Shown here: piece after piece, positions 26,301 through 40,100 of the stretch
Layout: every line of letters starts with the position of its first letter
How positions within the stretch are numbered: position 1 is the first letter of the stretch
DNA from: Asterias amurensis
Lineage: Eukaryota > Echinodermata > Asteroidea > Forcipulatida > Asteriidae
Assembly (NCBI RefSeq): GCF_032118995.1
Contig: NC_092653.1
Coordinates: 23,517,202 to 23,581,201, forward strand
DNA: 64,000 bases
Reading direction: 5' to 3'
Translations under genes and position numbers: made by a program
The notes under the pieces: generated by a model
Seen by the model: only the letters and a program-made list of their open reading frames with translations
Database searches by the model: none
What the model was told of the DNA's origin: nothing

Positions 26301-28060
26301 GTCTACTCTTTGGTGACTGCTCAAACCCTGTGCCTGATAAAGGTGAACAAGTTCATATCAGGTTAAGTATCAAGTTTAAAGTTTAAAGTTCATTTATTTC
26401 CACAGTACCAACTGCAATCAAAATAAAATAACAAGAGAGACTGTTGGTGTACGATTGTTGGTATACAAGCACAACGTTAATGAAGTAAGTGTGAACATGA
26501 AGTGCAAATAAATAATCATGTGGTGCACCAATTAATGTAGTACAGTAGTGAAACCAGTTTCATTTGTCTGTTTTTACGAAAACTGAAAACAAGTTCACAT
26601 TTTGTGCATCTTCATTAAACTGTCACGTCAAAGAAAGTTAAACAAATACTCACATTGAACATTTGAAGAAACTAAAACGAAATCCTGTGAATAAAGTGGA
26701 CAAGAATTAACAATGATACTAGCTGTCCAACATGTGGGACAAAGTTTTGCTTGAAATCTCACAGAAAAAAAAGCGTATCACACAGCAAGTTGACCAATCA
26801 TTAGAAACCATTCTACTGTATGGGTTGCATATTATAACAATAATAATAATAATAATAAAAATAATCACCAGTTTTTATAAAGCGCTTTTCACACCCGAAG
26901 AGCATCTCAAAGCACTTCCAACATTATTACCCATTGTCACTGGGGTTAAGTAATTCCTTAAACCATCTCAAGTCAGCACAACTGGGATTTGTCTACCGAG
27001 TACATTAACATGTCTACAAGTTGAAATTCCTTGTTAATCCTTGCTCTGACACGAGCTGAAATCTTGATAAGAAGTTTGTCTTACCCCTTCCACTATCTCG
27101 TTGTCCAGGGAAGTGATACTCTGTGGCGTGCCAGTCCCGTATTTATCGGGTGAGCTGGACACATTGCCCCCACGACTAGTGTCGCTCTGAGAGGATGAGG
27201 AGCGGTGTTTCCTTGGAGGTTGGTCTTCAGGGGATGATATAGGCATGTTACCGGAGAGAGGAGAGACAGAGATGGTACGTCTCTCGGGGGAGTCTGCTAC
27301 GTAGCTGTAAGTCCTGCTTGGTACTGGCATTGGGGTGGCTAGAAAGGAGAATTTACAAGTCAAAATGAAGACAATTTAAGCTACAATTTTGTTTAAACTA
27401 GTTATTATTATTATTAATATTAGTATTGTTATTAAGTTAGAAGGTATTTAATATGCTTCCTTTGTGAAATTACAAAGTTAAGTTTAAGTGTTCAGTTTTT
27501 CATCAGTACATCCCCCAACCTGTTCTTGTGAAACTTTGACAAGAAAACAGACAGATTTTTATAGCATGTTTGTGTTAAATTTCTCCCTGTAATCAGAGGT
27601 TTTGCACATTTCTGGGAACTTGAGGTTTGTATAGTTGTAAAGGAAACAAAATCAAACAATTAAGTACGACCAAGAGCTACATATATCGTATTGGTTGCCC
27701 CAGCATAGAATTAGACAGCGAGAGATTATGTATTGAACAACCTCAATTTCATCAACAAGTCAATAAAGGGGTACACAGTATTTGGCAACATCGATTGGTC
27801 TTTGGTTTGGTGATAATATTGAGAACAAAAATCCAAACAATACTCACATGTTGAGGTAGATTGCACTTTCTTTCCTAGAAATGGATGACTGAAGAATGCA
27901 TCTACAGTGAAAATGAAAATTGTAAATAATATTTATCTAACAAAAGGGTAATGTTACACAAATAACCAAAATCAATTTTTTAATCAATCAATTTTTTAAA
28001 CTATCAATTGTGTTACCTTTTAAGAAACAGAAACCCTAATCTCCCTTAGTATATCTACAT

Positions 28061-28112
<52 letters not shown>

Positions 28113-31100
28113 TCTTATACAGCGCATTTCATAACAACCGTTTCAATGCGCTTTACATTAGTGCCCTGGTCATAGGGCCAATAACATCCCTTTTTAATGT
28201 TTCTCAGCTCCCTTGGCGAGTGTACAGCCCTGAGCTGCCTGTAAGGCGCTTGTGGCTTATCATTACACAATATCAACCTCTACTCTCGCAGGTACCCATT
28301 TATACCCCTGGGTGAAGAGAATCAATTATAGTAAAGTATCTTGCTCAAGGACACAAGTGTCACGGCATGTACAATGATAATTACTCAATCTCACAGTCAA
28401 ACATTCAAGACCACTACTGTACACTTAGTACTCTGATATTTTAGTAGTATCATATAAATTTATCAATCAAGATGAAATCAGTTCAGCAGTACTCAGTCCT
28501 ATTTAGAATCATTGATTGGATAATCAGATTATAGAAGACATCCAACTGTGTAGGCAAAAAAGAGGACATGGCCAAGCACACAAAATGTTGTAAAGTGATT
28601 TTCAGTACTCTATGGCAATATTATACACACATAAAACGAACATAAAACGTGTGGAACTGAACGATTTACCTAAAGATTTTTTTATTACTGGACCAATCGT
28701 AAATTGAATGGACAATGGTCAGTGTTCCTGTGGCTATTTCGAGCCTGAACTTTATGATGATGACACTATGATGATGATGATTTGATAATAATGTACTCAT
28801 TGTACTTAAAGGGGCGAAGACAAATTAATTAAAGAATCAAAAGATATGTAAAACTTACCAAATTCTATTCTATTATTCTGGTTTCTTTGTAAAAGTCGAA
28901 GAAGGAGATCTTTCAGTTCCTTGGATGTTCCAGAAGGAATACTATACAAAAGCAGAAAATGGATTGAACAAGTGATTCTGAAACCAATTCAATTTGGTTT
29001 GTTCCGATCATATTATTGTATAATTTAACACTAGGCCTACATACATAGGTTAATAACAATAATACGATACACTTATATGGCGCATAAAGGAGGAGCCTCC
29101 ATGCGCAACACAAAATAAAAACAATTAACAAATATACAAAAAAAATTGTTACAAAAAGAAAGAATCATACATATGAGTCTTTAAAAGTCCCTTGGAAATC
29201 TGAAGAGAGTCAGCTGGACACATAAGTTGTTCCATAACAAAGGTGCAATGAAGTGGAAGGCTCTTTGACCATAGAATTCAGTGAAAAAGGTAGTTTGAGT
29301 TGGTAGGTTAAGAGTCTGGTATAGTCTACTTAACTTATTTGTAGCACTCTTTGCTTCCAAGAACAATAAGAATAGAGGTTTATGCTGAAGATGAGGTGAT
29401 GTTGTTACTTCTTCTTTATTTTAATTTCTTTTAAAAGATTCGTCTTTCAACAGATTTGAAAACTTACTCTGGTGTGACATGCTTTGCTCGCTGGTAGAAT
29501 TTCTTCAACTCCTGTGGGTTGGAAGCTTTGAACGGCGCAGACCCTGTTAGACATTGGAAGAGTATGGTACCCAGACTCCAAAGGTCAGCCTTACCATCAT
29601 ACTGCTGTGACATAATTACTTCTGGCGCCTGTTTTGCAAAATGAACAAAAAAGATACACTCTAAACTAAATTATTTACTATAAATTTACATGTAGTTTAC
29701 TCAGCACCTGTTTTTTCACAACTGTAAGATCAAGCTGGGCACAATTTCAGAGCTGCTTAAGCACAAAACGCAGCTAAGCAAAAAAAAATAAGCTTACCAG
29801 ATTAGGGAACCGGCCATAAATCAGGTCACATACACCATTTCTTACTGGTATCCTGCTAATTGTTGGTAAGCACAAAATATGTCAGCAAAATTGTCAGCTT
29901 AAGCAGCTCTATGGATGTGGGCACTGGTTATATGATAGATGTACATACATAATACAATATTTAAGTCAATAAAATAAAAAAATTGTAAAAATCAATTGAA
30001 ATGTTGCTTATAAGAGGATAAATTCATTGTTTGATCATTTCTTACCATGTAAAGAGGCGATCCACACAATGTTGCTGCCATCATGTCTTCCTCTAGAAAC
30101 CGGGCAAATCCAAAATCAGCTAGAAAAAAAGAAAATAAACGAAGATCATAATCAAAACATGTTTTGCCTTGGTTAGAGTTGGGAGTGAAATGTCACAGAG
30201 AAATTATCTGATGCTTGATCACCACACATCTAGATGTAGCTGGCTTTCTCCACGCTAGCTAATGAAAAGAGGCTTGACTCTGTTCCCTGATCTTTGCCTA
30301 AGGAGCCACTTCAAAAGTCTCCCATAGTCTTTAAGAATTTCCGAAACAAGTACCCTATTCTCACATGTAGATGGTTTGGGGCTTTGATACGAAAACCTTC
30401 ATCTGTCTGAATTGTTTAAATTATGCCAGTGTATGTTTACGTTTAATCCTTGAGCTGGGAACAAAATTACAAAACTATTTGTTTGCAGTCTGTTAACTTA
30501 GATAGTAATCACTTGTTCTAATTGAAAGGAATTGTTTATAGAACCAGGGCCCAATTACAGTTACTTAAGCACAAGTCAACCATGCTTACTGGAATAAGGT
30601 TACCGCGCAGCCAGAATACAATGTCACATGAACCATCAGATAAAAAAAAAAATTGATTTTACAGTCTTACTGCTATCAAAAAATAAGTAGAAAACCAGTC
30701 AAAGACAGCCTGTGTGGCATGGTTTTTTTTTAGCCAGAAACCTATTTCCTTTGTTTAAGCTCTACAAAATTGGGTCCTTCTTTGAAGAACTATAAATAAT
30801 TCTGAGAGATAATTTCTATTAAAATGCTTATCACCTTTGAGAAAATAATCATATTGTATGCAAATTGAAATTGAAATTCTAGCTACGTAACTTTCATTAA
30901 ACATGTACATTTCGCGAGTACACATTTATCTTTATAATGCCAGCATCCTTTGAAATTGCATTTTGATAGATCCTGTTATTTATAGGGCTTCAAAAACTAC
31001 AAATCCTATAAGAAATAAAATATTCTTTCAAAGACTGAGCTTGAGCCTTTAATGGTGACTGCCATCAGCTCCCTATTGGCGGGAAGAGGTACACGCATGC

Positions 31101-34100
31101 ATGTGCAAAGCTAAAGATAAAATCTAATGCCAGAGGTTTATGCAGATAATAGTCAGCAGACTGGTGACAACAGTCTCGCATTTATGCCATCATCAGTACC
31201 ATCAAATCACGAAGGCTGATAATAGATTCAGTTGTGCATGACTGGCTGGAAAATTTCCAGAAGCTCACCTTGGTCCACGTTTTAATCGTGTGTCAAGGGA
31301 ACATAACAAACAAAATTGTACACGTTCATGGTATGCACAATCTTACATCATATACGTAAACAAAGCAATTTTTTGCTGCAAAACTTTAAAAACTTTGACA
31401 AAAACTTTGTTTAGGCAAAGTCAGATTTAATTCCTAAATCTAATAGATTTTTGTGCAGTGTTCTTTTGTCTCTTGAAACCGGATATTTAGTACCTAAAAT
31501 AACGAAAATTGTAACCATTTCAAAGCCATCATGTTTTACATGATGTTATTGTAAGCATGTTTTGTAACTACAACGTATTCATGTTTTGCAATCTTACATA
31601 CATGGACACTAAAGGTTGATAATGGATTCAGTTGTCCATGACTTGCTGGAAACTTTCCAAGAAGCTCACCTTGGTTTACGACATAACCGTGTTTCAAGGG
31701 AACATAATCAAAATTCTACACGTTCATGTTGTGCACAATCTTACATCATGTACGTAAACAACAAATTTTTTTACTGCAAAACTTTAAAAACTGTAACAGA
31801 AACTTTGATGTTGCAGGATCTGCAAGTACAGTATCTGCATCTATTATAACATGAATTGTAATCTCATGTTATTTTTTTTTCTCTAAAACAGGAAATGTAA
31901 TACCTGAAATAACAAAGTTTGCAACCATTTCAATGCTATTATGTTTTACATGATGTACATTGTAAGTATGCCAAATTTTTGTTTACTATTTTATGCTTTA
32001 CAAGCTTAAATAAATTGACATGTATACAAATGCTACACTTTATCTTTAAATGTTACTCACCTATTTTGATTCTGATTTCCGAAGGAGGTGGTGTCTTTTT
32101 GCCTCGATGGGCGAGTAACAAATTCTGGGGCTTGAGGTCTCGGTGTATGATGCCCTTGTTGTGCAGTACCTCCATAGCAGACGCTGTAACAACGATGACA
32201 AGACCACTCAGTTATCAGGAAAGAGGAACAGTGTACTTGACTGTGCTCGATTAGATTCCATCAAGTTAGGAGTCAGTGTTCAGATGTTTTGCACTAAACA
32301 CAGTGAACGATTTCCCTTGTATAGCAGAGAAAAATGCTACACAAAATGTTTCAATAGACCCATGCATGTGATGTCACATGCTGAAAAAGCGCCCTCACTG
32401 GGGTCAAAAAGCGCTCTCACTGGGGTCACAGGAGGCAAATGATTGGACGATAGCTGGTCTTTGCGTGAAAATGTGCGCGTGAGCTCAGTATCAGTGTAGC
32501 GTTTCGCTTTATGCAAGGGGTCTATTGCCACTCAAAAAACTGGATTTGCTACTTATTAGCACTAGGTGTGCACACAATAAGTTCAGGCTAAATTTCTTGC
32601 TATACAAATCGGTAAGATGAAATCGTTCCCCGAGATATAATCAAATGTCATTAGCATGCTGTTAATTAAAATTAAATGATGAAAAAGTGGACATTTCAGC
32701 CAAAGATGACATACACAAAAGAACAGGGGCTGTTCCCCTTTAAATAAGTCAGACAGACAACATTTGATCAAACACATTACTTCAAACTTGGGGGGGGGGG
32801 GGGGCTGGTGATTTTCGTGTTTGTTGAAGCGTGATAAATGTTAGCTCTCTGGGAATGTCAGGAAAAACATCAAGGACCCTAAACCATAAAAAATGTACAG
32901 CTTACACAATGTACAATACAATACACCAATGCAAAGGAATCATACATGTGTACTTCGTGTACATGCTTGACCCAAGGGTCACAGGCTTTCCATGGAAAAA
33001 AAAGAGGAAAATACACAGTACATACCCATCTGTCGTAAGAAGAATCGTATTGTATCTTCGCTCAGAGTGCCTTTTGCTGTAGAGTAAAAAAAAAAAAAAT
33101 ATGGGGGGTTTTAACCGGAACAATGCATCAAGAAACCTGAAGATATGAATTGTACGGAAACAGTTGTGCTGCAGCAAAGTGTTAGTTGTGTGACCTGTAT
33201 TTTATGACAGGTCAACATCATTTTCGTAATACATACATGTATACATACACTGGGCTTCTTTAGAGGCTGCGACACATGTTTTTATATGCCCTCGAGCTCC
33301 ATTTTACAATTGAGTATGGCAAAAAAATCGTCATAAATCAATGAATCATCAACTTAAAACAATCTGATTAACAGCTTTACTACATTAACCATTGGGGAAT
33401 ATTTTGACACAGATGCACTGTACTGTGCATTGATGTTACAGACAAAATGCTTTCAAAACAAAATAACAGGGCATACTTCTATGAGCTCCATCATATTTCA
33501 AATGTCAAACATTAATGTCAGATAGATTATGCTACGCTGAACTGCTGTAGATGTAGCTATTTGAAGGAATGTGTATTTTAATCATACCATGCAAGTAGTC
33601 TGCTAAGTCACCGCCATTGCAGTATTCCATCACCAGAAACATAGAACTTGAAGTTTCCTGCAAATACAAGAGATGAAAAGATTTCATTTAGAACCCAAAT
33701 AAAAAATTCAAATTGTAAAGTAAAAAAAGGAAACAGAACATACATTACAAATGTCCTGTACACACTTTCAAATATTACAAGAATATGTAAAGTTTTTTGT
33801 TTGAAATTGAAGGTATGTGTAATTTTTACATTAATATATTATTCTTCTCCAATACTAAATGAATAAAAAGATTTGTTTCAAAAAATCCAAAATGTTACTT
33901 AGGCCTACTTGTACATTTAATTTTTAGTAGATACATTTCACTCCAACCCTAGTTTTTAATAAAAAAATAGACACACCATCCAATCAAACCAAAATGTGAA
34001 AATTTTCTTAAATTTAGGTAATCCTGTTTCCATGGTTTACTATGCATCAACTGTTTTGATAAACAAGGAGATCTAATACAGGCCTGTATGCTTCGTTTTT

Positions 34101-37100
34101 AAAAGGGCAAGGGCACCAAGGCATTTTCTCTTCGGCAAAGGGCACCCTATGAGGAAATTGTAAATTTCTACTGGATCATTTCAAGGGCACCAAGGCAATG
34201 GCAAGGGGCAACGGAGGCAATCGCCTTCGTTGCCCCTGTGAAGTATCAGGCCTGCTAATACGCAATTGCATTGATGTACACAAATCTTTAAAAAAGGCTG
34301 TAATTACCCTACAGTTGTCTACATTGAAAGGTCATTAGGCTTAGCACATTCATGATCTGTCTAGACTCCTTAAAGCAGTAGACCATGTAAACCTTTGTTT
34401 GTAAACAAAACGAGTGACCTTGCTATCAGGATATTTCCTGTCACTCTCAGGCATGTGGAAAAGTTTACATTTTGTGTCTTCCTACATAAATTCAAGCTCG
34501 GTATAAAAATGACCTCTTAACCAATTTTGAAGTAAGCCTCTTTTCATTAATATCTTAATACTTGTTGCAAAACAGCTCAATGTGAAACTGTGTTCTCTTT
34601 ATTTTTATTCCGGTCTTGTATGGAACTGGTCCAGTAAAAGTTTTGAGCTACAAGCCCTGCAGACTTGTTTGAATCCCCCCCCCCCAAAAAAAAAAAGAAT
34701 ATATATCTAGCCCTATGCTGGTGGTCTCCCTATTTAGTCAATATCATTCAACCGCAAACTGCCGTGTAGCCAGGGATCACACCCAGGTAACGATACAACC
34801 TGGGAAGCGCCAGACAGGGGATCACCTTTTCAAAGGGGATGCAACTTTTTGTATTAGATATCAAATAATAAACCACAAGGGAAACTGACTGGGTACATTT
34901 TAAAATGATTTTGGGTTGAACAAAGAAAAATTGACTAGAGCGGGATTTGAACCAACGACCTCCGGTTTAACGTGCCGGCGCTCATATATATATTTTTATA
35001 TATAAAAATAAAATAAAAATTGAGCCCTGTCTGTGGCTCTTTTGTTAACATGTGATGTCACAGGTTATGTACCAACTACAATTCAGGATATATCACACCT
35101 CCATGCACACTACACAAACTTGCTGACCTAGTAGTAGGAATTCTCTGTGTTCTCCCATAGTTTTTTTTTTGCGATGTCCCTACTGATTTTGTACGATGTG
35201 TAAGCAAAGTGAGAACGCTCTCACTCAGCCCATGCTCAGCCATGGCCAAACCAAACGGATCCCCTTTGTTTTGAATTGGTAGACATTAGGCCTACGACAC
35301 AGGTGTTCAATTTTTCGCAATGTGTGTGACCTTGACTCCATTTACATAATATTAAGTTGATACGACCAGCATTTTGTGATCACGTTCCATATACATGGGT
35401 CACTCAACAAGGGAAGGTCATGTCTGACAGTGACACCAATATGTAAACACCAGCACTGCAGTAATAGTGAATTAAAGCAGAGCATGGAAACCAGAAAAGA
35501 GCTTTTAACAATAAACTTAGCGGAAACAAAATACACACTCTTGCCCTAGCAAATACTTTTCCCAAAAGTTAATCAGTAGGCCTAAATGTAGTACATTGAT
35601 GTACATGGCCCAATAGTAAACATAGCTGGTTCTAGATATTGAAACTACGTAATCATCAGTCAATAGATTTCATGATCAATATCAGTGGGCTGCGTTCTTG
35701 GAAACAAGCCAATCTGTGATGACAACAAAGCTGTGATTGTACAATATTACACAGACTGGCCTTGCAGCAGAACATGTAGAGATCCTAGGTTCTGTCTGGT
35801 GTAAATTAAAACATGGACCAGATTTTATTGCATGACAGCACGGCCAGCTGGGAAGAATGACCATTACATCATGACCTTGTGGTCAATATAGTACATTATC
35901 GCCTGAACATCACATAATGATGATAAACACAACAGATGAGGATGTGTTATTGTTGACATTATGTTTATTTACTACCCTACAAATACACATATTAGACATG
36001 ATGTGTACCAGTACTGATCATACTCATCTCAATGTACACATGTTAAATACTTTATTTCACTCTCCATGAGAATGTACATTGTTAATCACATCACATTTAC
36101 GTGAAAAACTGAAAAAAACATAGGCCTACCTTCATATAAACCTGATATAAATAACAAGACCTGTGCCACAAACCCAACAACAAACAAACAAACAAATAAA
36201 CAAACAAGCAAATAAACCAGCAAAAAAAAAAAAACAATCAACAACAAAGAACAAAATTTTCAATAAGTTTCTGTACACAATACAAAACCACATGATTTAC
36301 ATATAACTGCAGTGTGAATATCACAACACAACACACTAATCACAATACTGAACAACTTACTTACAAGCAATTGTGATGTAATGGTTATTTTGGGAGATGA
36401 TTCACTTATCATGATGACAACAAAAACCTTTTGAGTTCATTGAAAATGATTGAACAAGCACACAAGATGCTGTATAATGACACCTTGCTCTGTTGCTCTT
36501 TTTACGTTGCAACTGAGTGTACTTGTTTTAATAGAAAAGGGACCATGCAACAGAGCCACCCTGTCCTTCTAAGTTGTATACTTTTGTACACACGAACTGA
36601 ATCGTCTGAACAAGGCAGTTTTGGGTACATTCTTGACAACACCGTTTAGAGAAAGGTTGATTCAAAGATTTTAAATGTATTTAAAACTAACCTCAGAAAA
36701 CAATATTTCTAGTTGGTTATTTTGACCTGCACAGCATTTAAAATTTTACTAGTAAAACTTAGACCAACGGTGAACTTGCAGGCATGTATGCTTTGATTTT
36801 GAAAAGGGCAAGAGTACCAGGGCATTTTCTCCTTGGTAAAGGGCACCCTAAGAGAAAATTGTAAATTTCTACTGTGAGCATTTCAAGGGCACCAATGCAA
36901 TGACATTAAGGCAATCACCTTTGTTGCCTCTGTGAAGTACATGTATCAAGCCTGAATTTGTATTCTATAGTGTTTGATTTTGAATAAATAAACACAAATC
37001 AAAATAAAGTATCAACAACGAGATACAGTTAAATAACAATACTTTTTTTCCAGATGATCAACCAGCCAGTGTCAGCTACAATTCTTAATTTATTTTCATA

Positions 37101-40100
37101 TAAAATTTAAGCGATTTGAGCACTGTAAACACTGTTCCATAAAGGGCAACATTTGAAAAGTCAGTTTTATTAACAACCAATAAAAAAAAACTGTGGTGTT
37201 GATCGCCTGCAACAAGGATTCCTGGCTAGTCTCACAATGAACATTCCCTAGACCAGCAGCTAGGGTGCATTCCTGTGACCTACATTTACAGGGTAATGTT
37301 AGTCAATCTGGTCTAGTGTGTGCATTAACTATGCTGGCCATGAGCCAATATTATATTGCACAACTTATGGGAAACCAAATAGGAGGCTGTAAGCTCGGCC
37401 CCATGGTCATGGTCTAAAGGGAAAGGCCTAGTATTTTAAGTAAAGACTTTTATCACGGTGTGGTCACCTTGATTTTACTCCATTCCAACTCATTGTAACC
37501 AAACTGAGGCTGGATGAAATAATAGTCTGGTGCCATGCGCAATGAATGCTAGCATTCATTTGTAAACAGGGAACATGCCCAATATAGGACAGCAAGATTA
37601 AGGTCTGTAATACTTTCTTTTGACATGATGATGATGATTAAAAGATATTCCCTTCAAAATAAGATCCATGTATGCATCAACATGTTTTTGTCAAAATTAT
37701 ATATATGCTCACCACATGTTTATACCTTGGGCCTACATGTACATATGATTTTATTTTTTAAGATTTTACTTACAATTTTCTTTTTTAAATTTCTATTGTT
37801 CCTTCTTGATCGAATGAACTTTGCCAGACACCTTAATACATGTAGTACTACAGCCATACATTACATAACATGTACCAACTTGCCCCTCTCAATCTTATTA
37901 TCATGTGTGTAATGCATGGACAGTGACTGACCTTTATGACTATTGACCAATTAGACCCTAGGGATATTTACAATGACAAAGAGAACCCCTGGACTTAATA
38001 AAGGAGAGCAGGGTCAATGAGTTTCCATCATGCAGTGGGCACAGACAACAATTGCATCATGCTACTGTAATATGTAACAACCATGGCCTGGCAGGCACCC
38101 TATCTGACTGGTAAAGGCACTACATGTGATTCATGCATCTTGACGGACTAGAGTCCAACTTCCATCATGCTCATTACATGGGCTACCTCCATGATTATTC
38201 ATAAACCACTTTCACTAATGAATTTTGAGGTGGAAATAAGAAAACATTTCACGTCAGCCTGTACAAACATGTACAAAAACTCTCAGTACTGTAAATTGGA
38301 CAATGAAGGGAAGACTGTAAAAGCTAATAAAAAATGGCAGTTTATAAATGCAAATTCTACTTCATTAGACCAGTTTTTCAATGCGAGTGTCCGGAAGCTG
38401 TTGATAGTGTATTGATTTGAACATAGAGCCTAGCTCTATGATTTGACTGATTATGGAGAGGATACAAAAAACATGAACAAAAACATTTCCACGATCTGCA
38501 AACATTGAAAACAAGGCCCAAGTTTGGGTAAAGACTAGGACCTAAAAATTGAAAAATTACATTGTGACTTTCCAAAAAGAAAAAACGAATTCCATTGATA
38601 AACCCTACAATAGTCAGTAATGACACTTCACTAAGACAACATATTTGTACAGTTACTTAGATAACGAAACGAAAAACTACATCTGTAACAAGGTACCTGT
38701 GTTGCCTTGCCTTATAACACGCTCAGGTCATACTGTACATAGCTAGTACGTACAAGTGTGATACCAAACAAACATGTAACAGAGCTATAAACCCTTCTAT
38801 ACGTATGTAGCTCTATTATTATTCTGATTTTATCATAGACAAAGGACTTTCTCTATGCTTTGTATGTACATGTACCATGTACAAAGTAAAGCTTACGGTG
38901 TACAGTATTTAAGTACATTATCTTTACTAATAAAAACTAATGTATGTACCGGGTACATGAAAAATAACACACTAATAACATCAATAGAGAATCGATCATC
39001 AACTTCTCTTGAACCTGTTCCTATACCATAGTTTTTCAAATAAGGCATTGACCAAAACCTCAACAATACAGAAACCTTGGCAGTTTTAACACTTAGCAGA
39101 CCGAGTATTCAACATTAAAATATTATTATGAAAACAACCTTCAGGGCACACGTACACAAGCATTGACATTACATCTCTGGCAACATAAAAAGACCCTTTT
39201 GATTGAATCCTACACTGAAATGGGAAGATTTTGCTGAGAATGAAAACAGTTCCTGCACGAGAAGACAAAACGGCTGCAAACACAAAGGCTATAAAATGCT
39301 TGCACCATGGGGAATCAGGATCTGAAAGCACTAAAGCTTTGATAATTCTGAGAACTGGTTGTAGCATGGTAGGAACAAAGAAGTGGACCTTGGATTCAAT
39401 TTTTAATGCGTCACATGATTAGTTTCAGGACGAAACCTCATTTGATGTACCCGAAACCCATCATCAACAGAAATATGACCTTCGAAATACTGTCAACATT
39501 AAAGCACCATAAAAATATATATATCACATTTGAAGACCCTTAATGACCATTGCTTATTTTGTTTGCCATAAAAAATCAACCATTTTTGTTTTTTAATTAA
39601 ATCTTGTGTGTTCACCATGCACATGTACAATGTAATTAAAAACTATTGCAGATGTGTTGTCTCGGAAAAAAGCCATTTAGTTGTTGATGTTCCAATTACA
39701 TCATGTCCGGTGCTCTAGTTGTCAAGTTGTCAGGTGACAACATTGACAAATAAATGTATAAAACAAAATACTCACAAGTTTGTTAACAAGTACATGTATT
39801 TATTGAAAACTAGAGAGAGGGTAAATGAATTAAGTCTTCCAAAAACTAACATTTAATGTACTTGAGATGAGTATTCTTTGTGGCCTACATCCCAAAGAAA
39901 GGTAAATTGAATTGATGTACTGGTAGTCGTGTGTGAATATTTACTTAACATAAAACTGTACATTGTATGTAAAATACATTAAAACATGTGCTCTGATTAC
40001 AAAATTGTCAACTTACCTTGAAATGTAGTAATGAGACTACGTTTTCATGGTGGAGGTCCTGAAATGTAAATTAGAGGTAAACAAGCATTAGTAAAAGTGA

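Larger units (their letters stand above)
20154..28941 (-). other. ULK: ULK intrinsically disordered Ser/Pro-rich spacer exons
   Basis: Exons between the kinase and C-terminal domains encode low-complexity Ser/Pro/Thr-rich sequence, for example [18 protein letters not shown] and [32 protein letters not shown] matches LPPILGSPTKA of human ULK1, an anchor point within a fast-evolving region. The many SP and RxxS sites fit the known regulation of ULK by mTORC1, AMPK and other kinases, but individual sites are not assigned. The spacer ends in [14 protein letters not shown], aligned with FEAPDLPEETLME of human ULK1. Confidence 0.85.

Noticed and set aside
26835-28106. Trinucleotide arrays considered as possible CRISPR-like or coding repeats
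   Set aside because: They are simple AAT/ATA microsatellites attached to dispersed elements in introns, with no spacers and no open frame.
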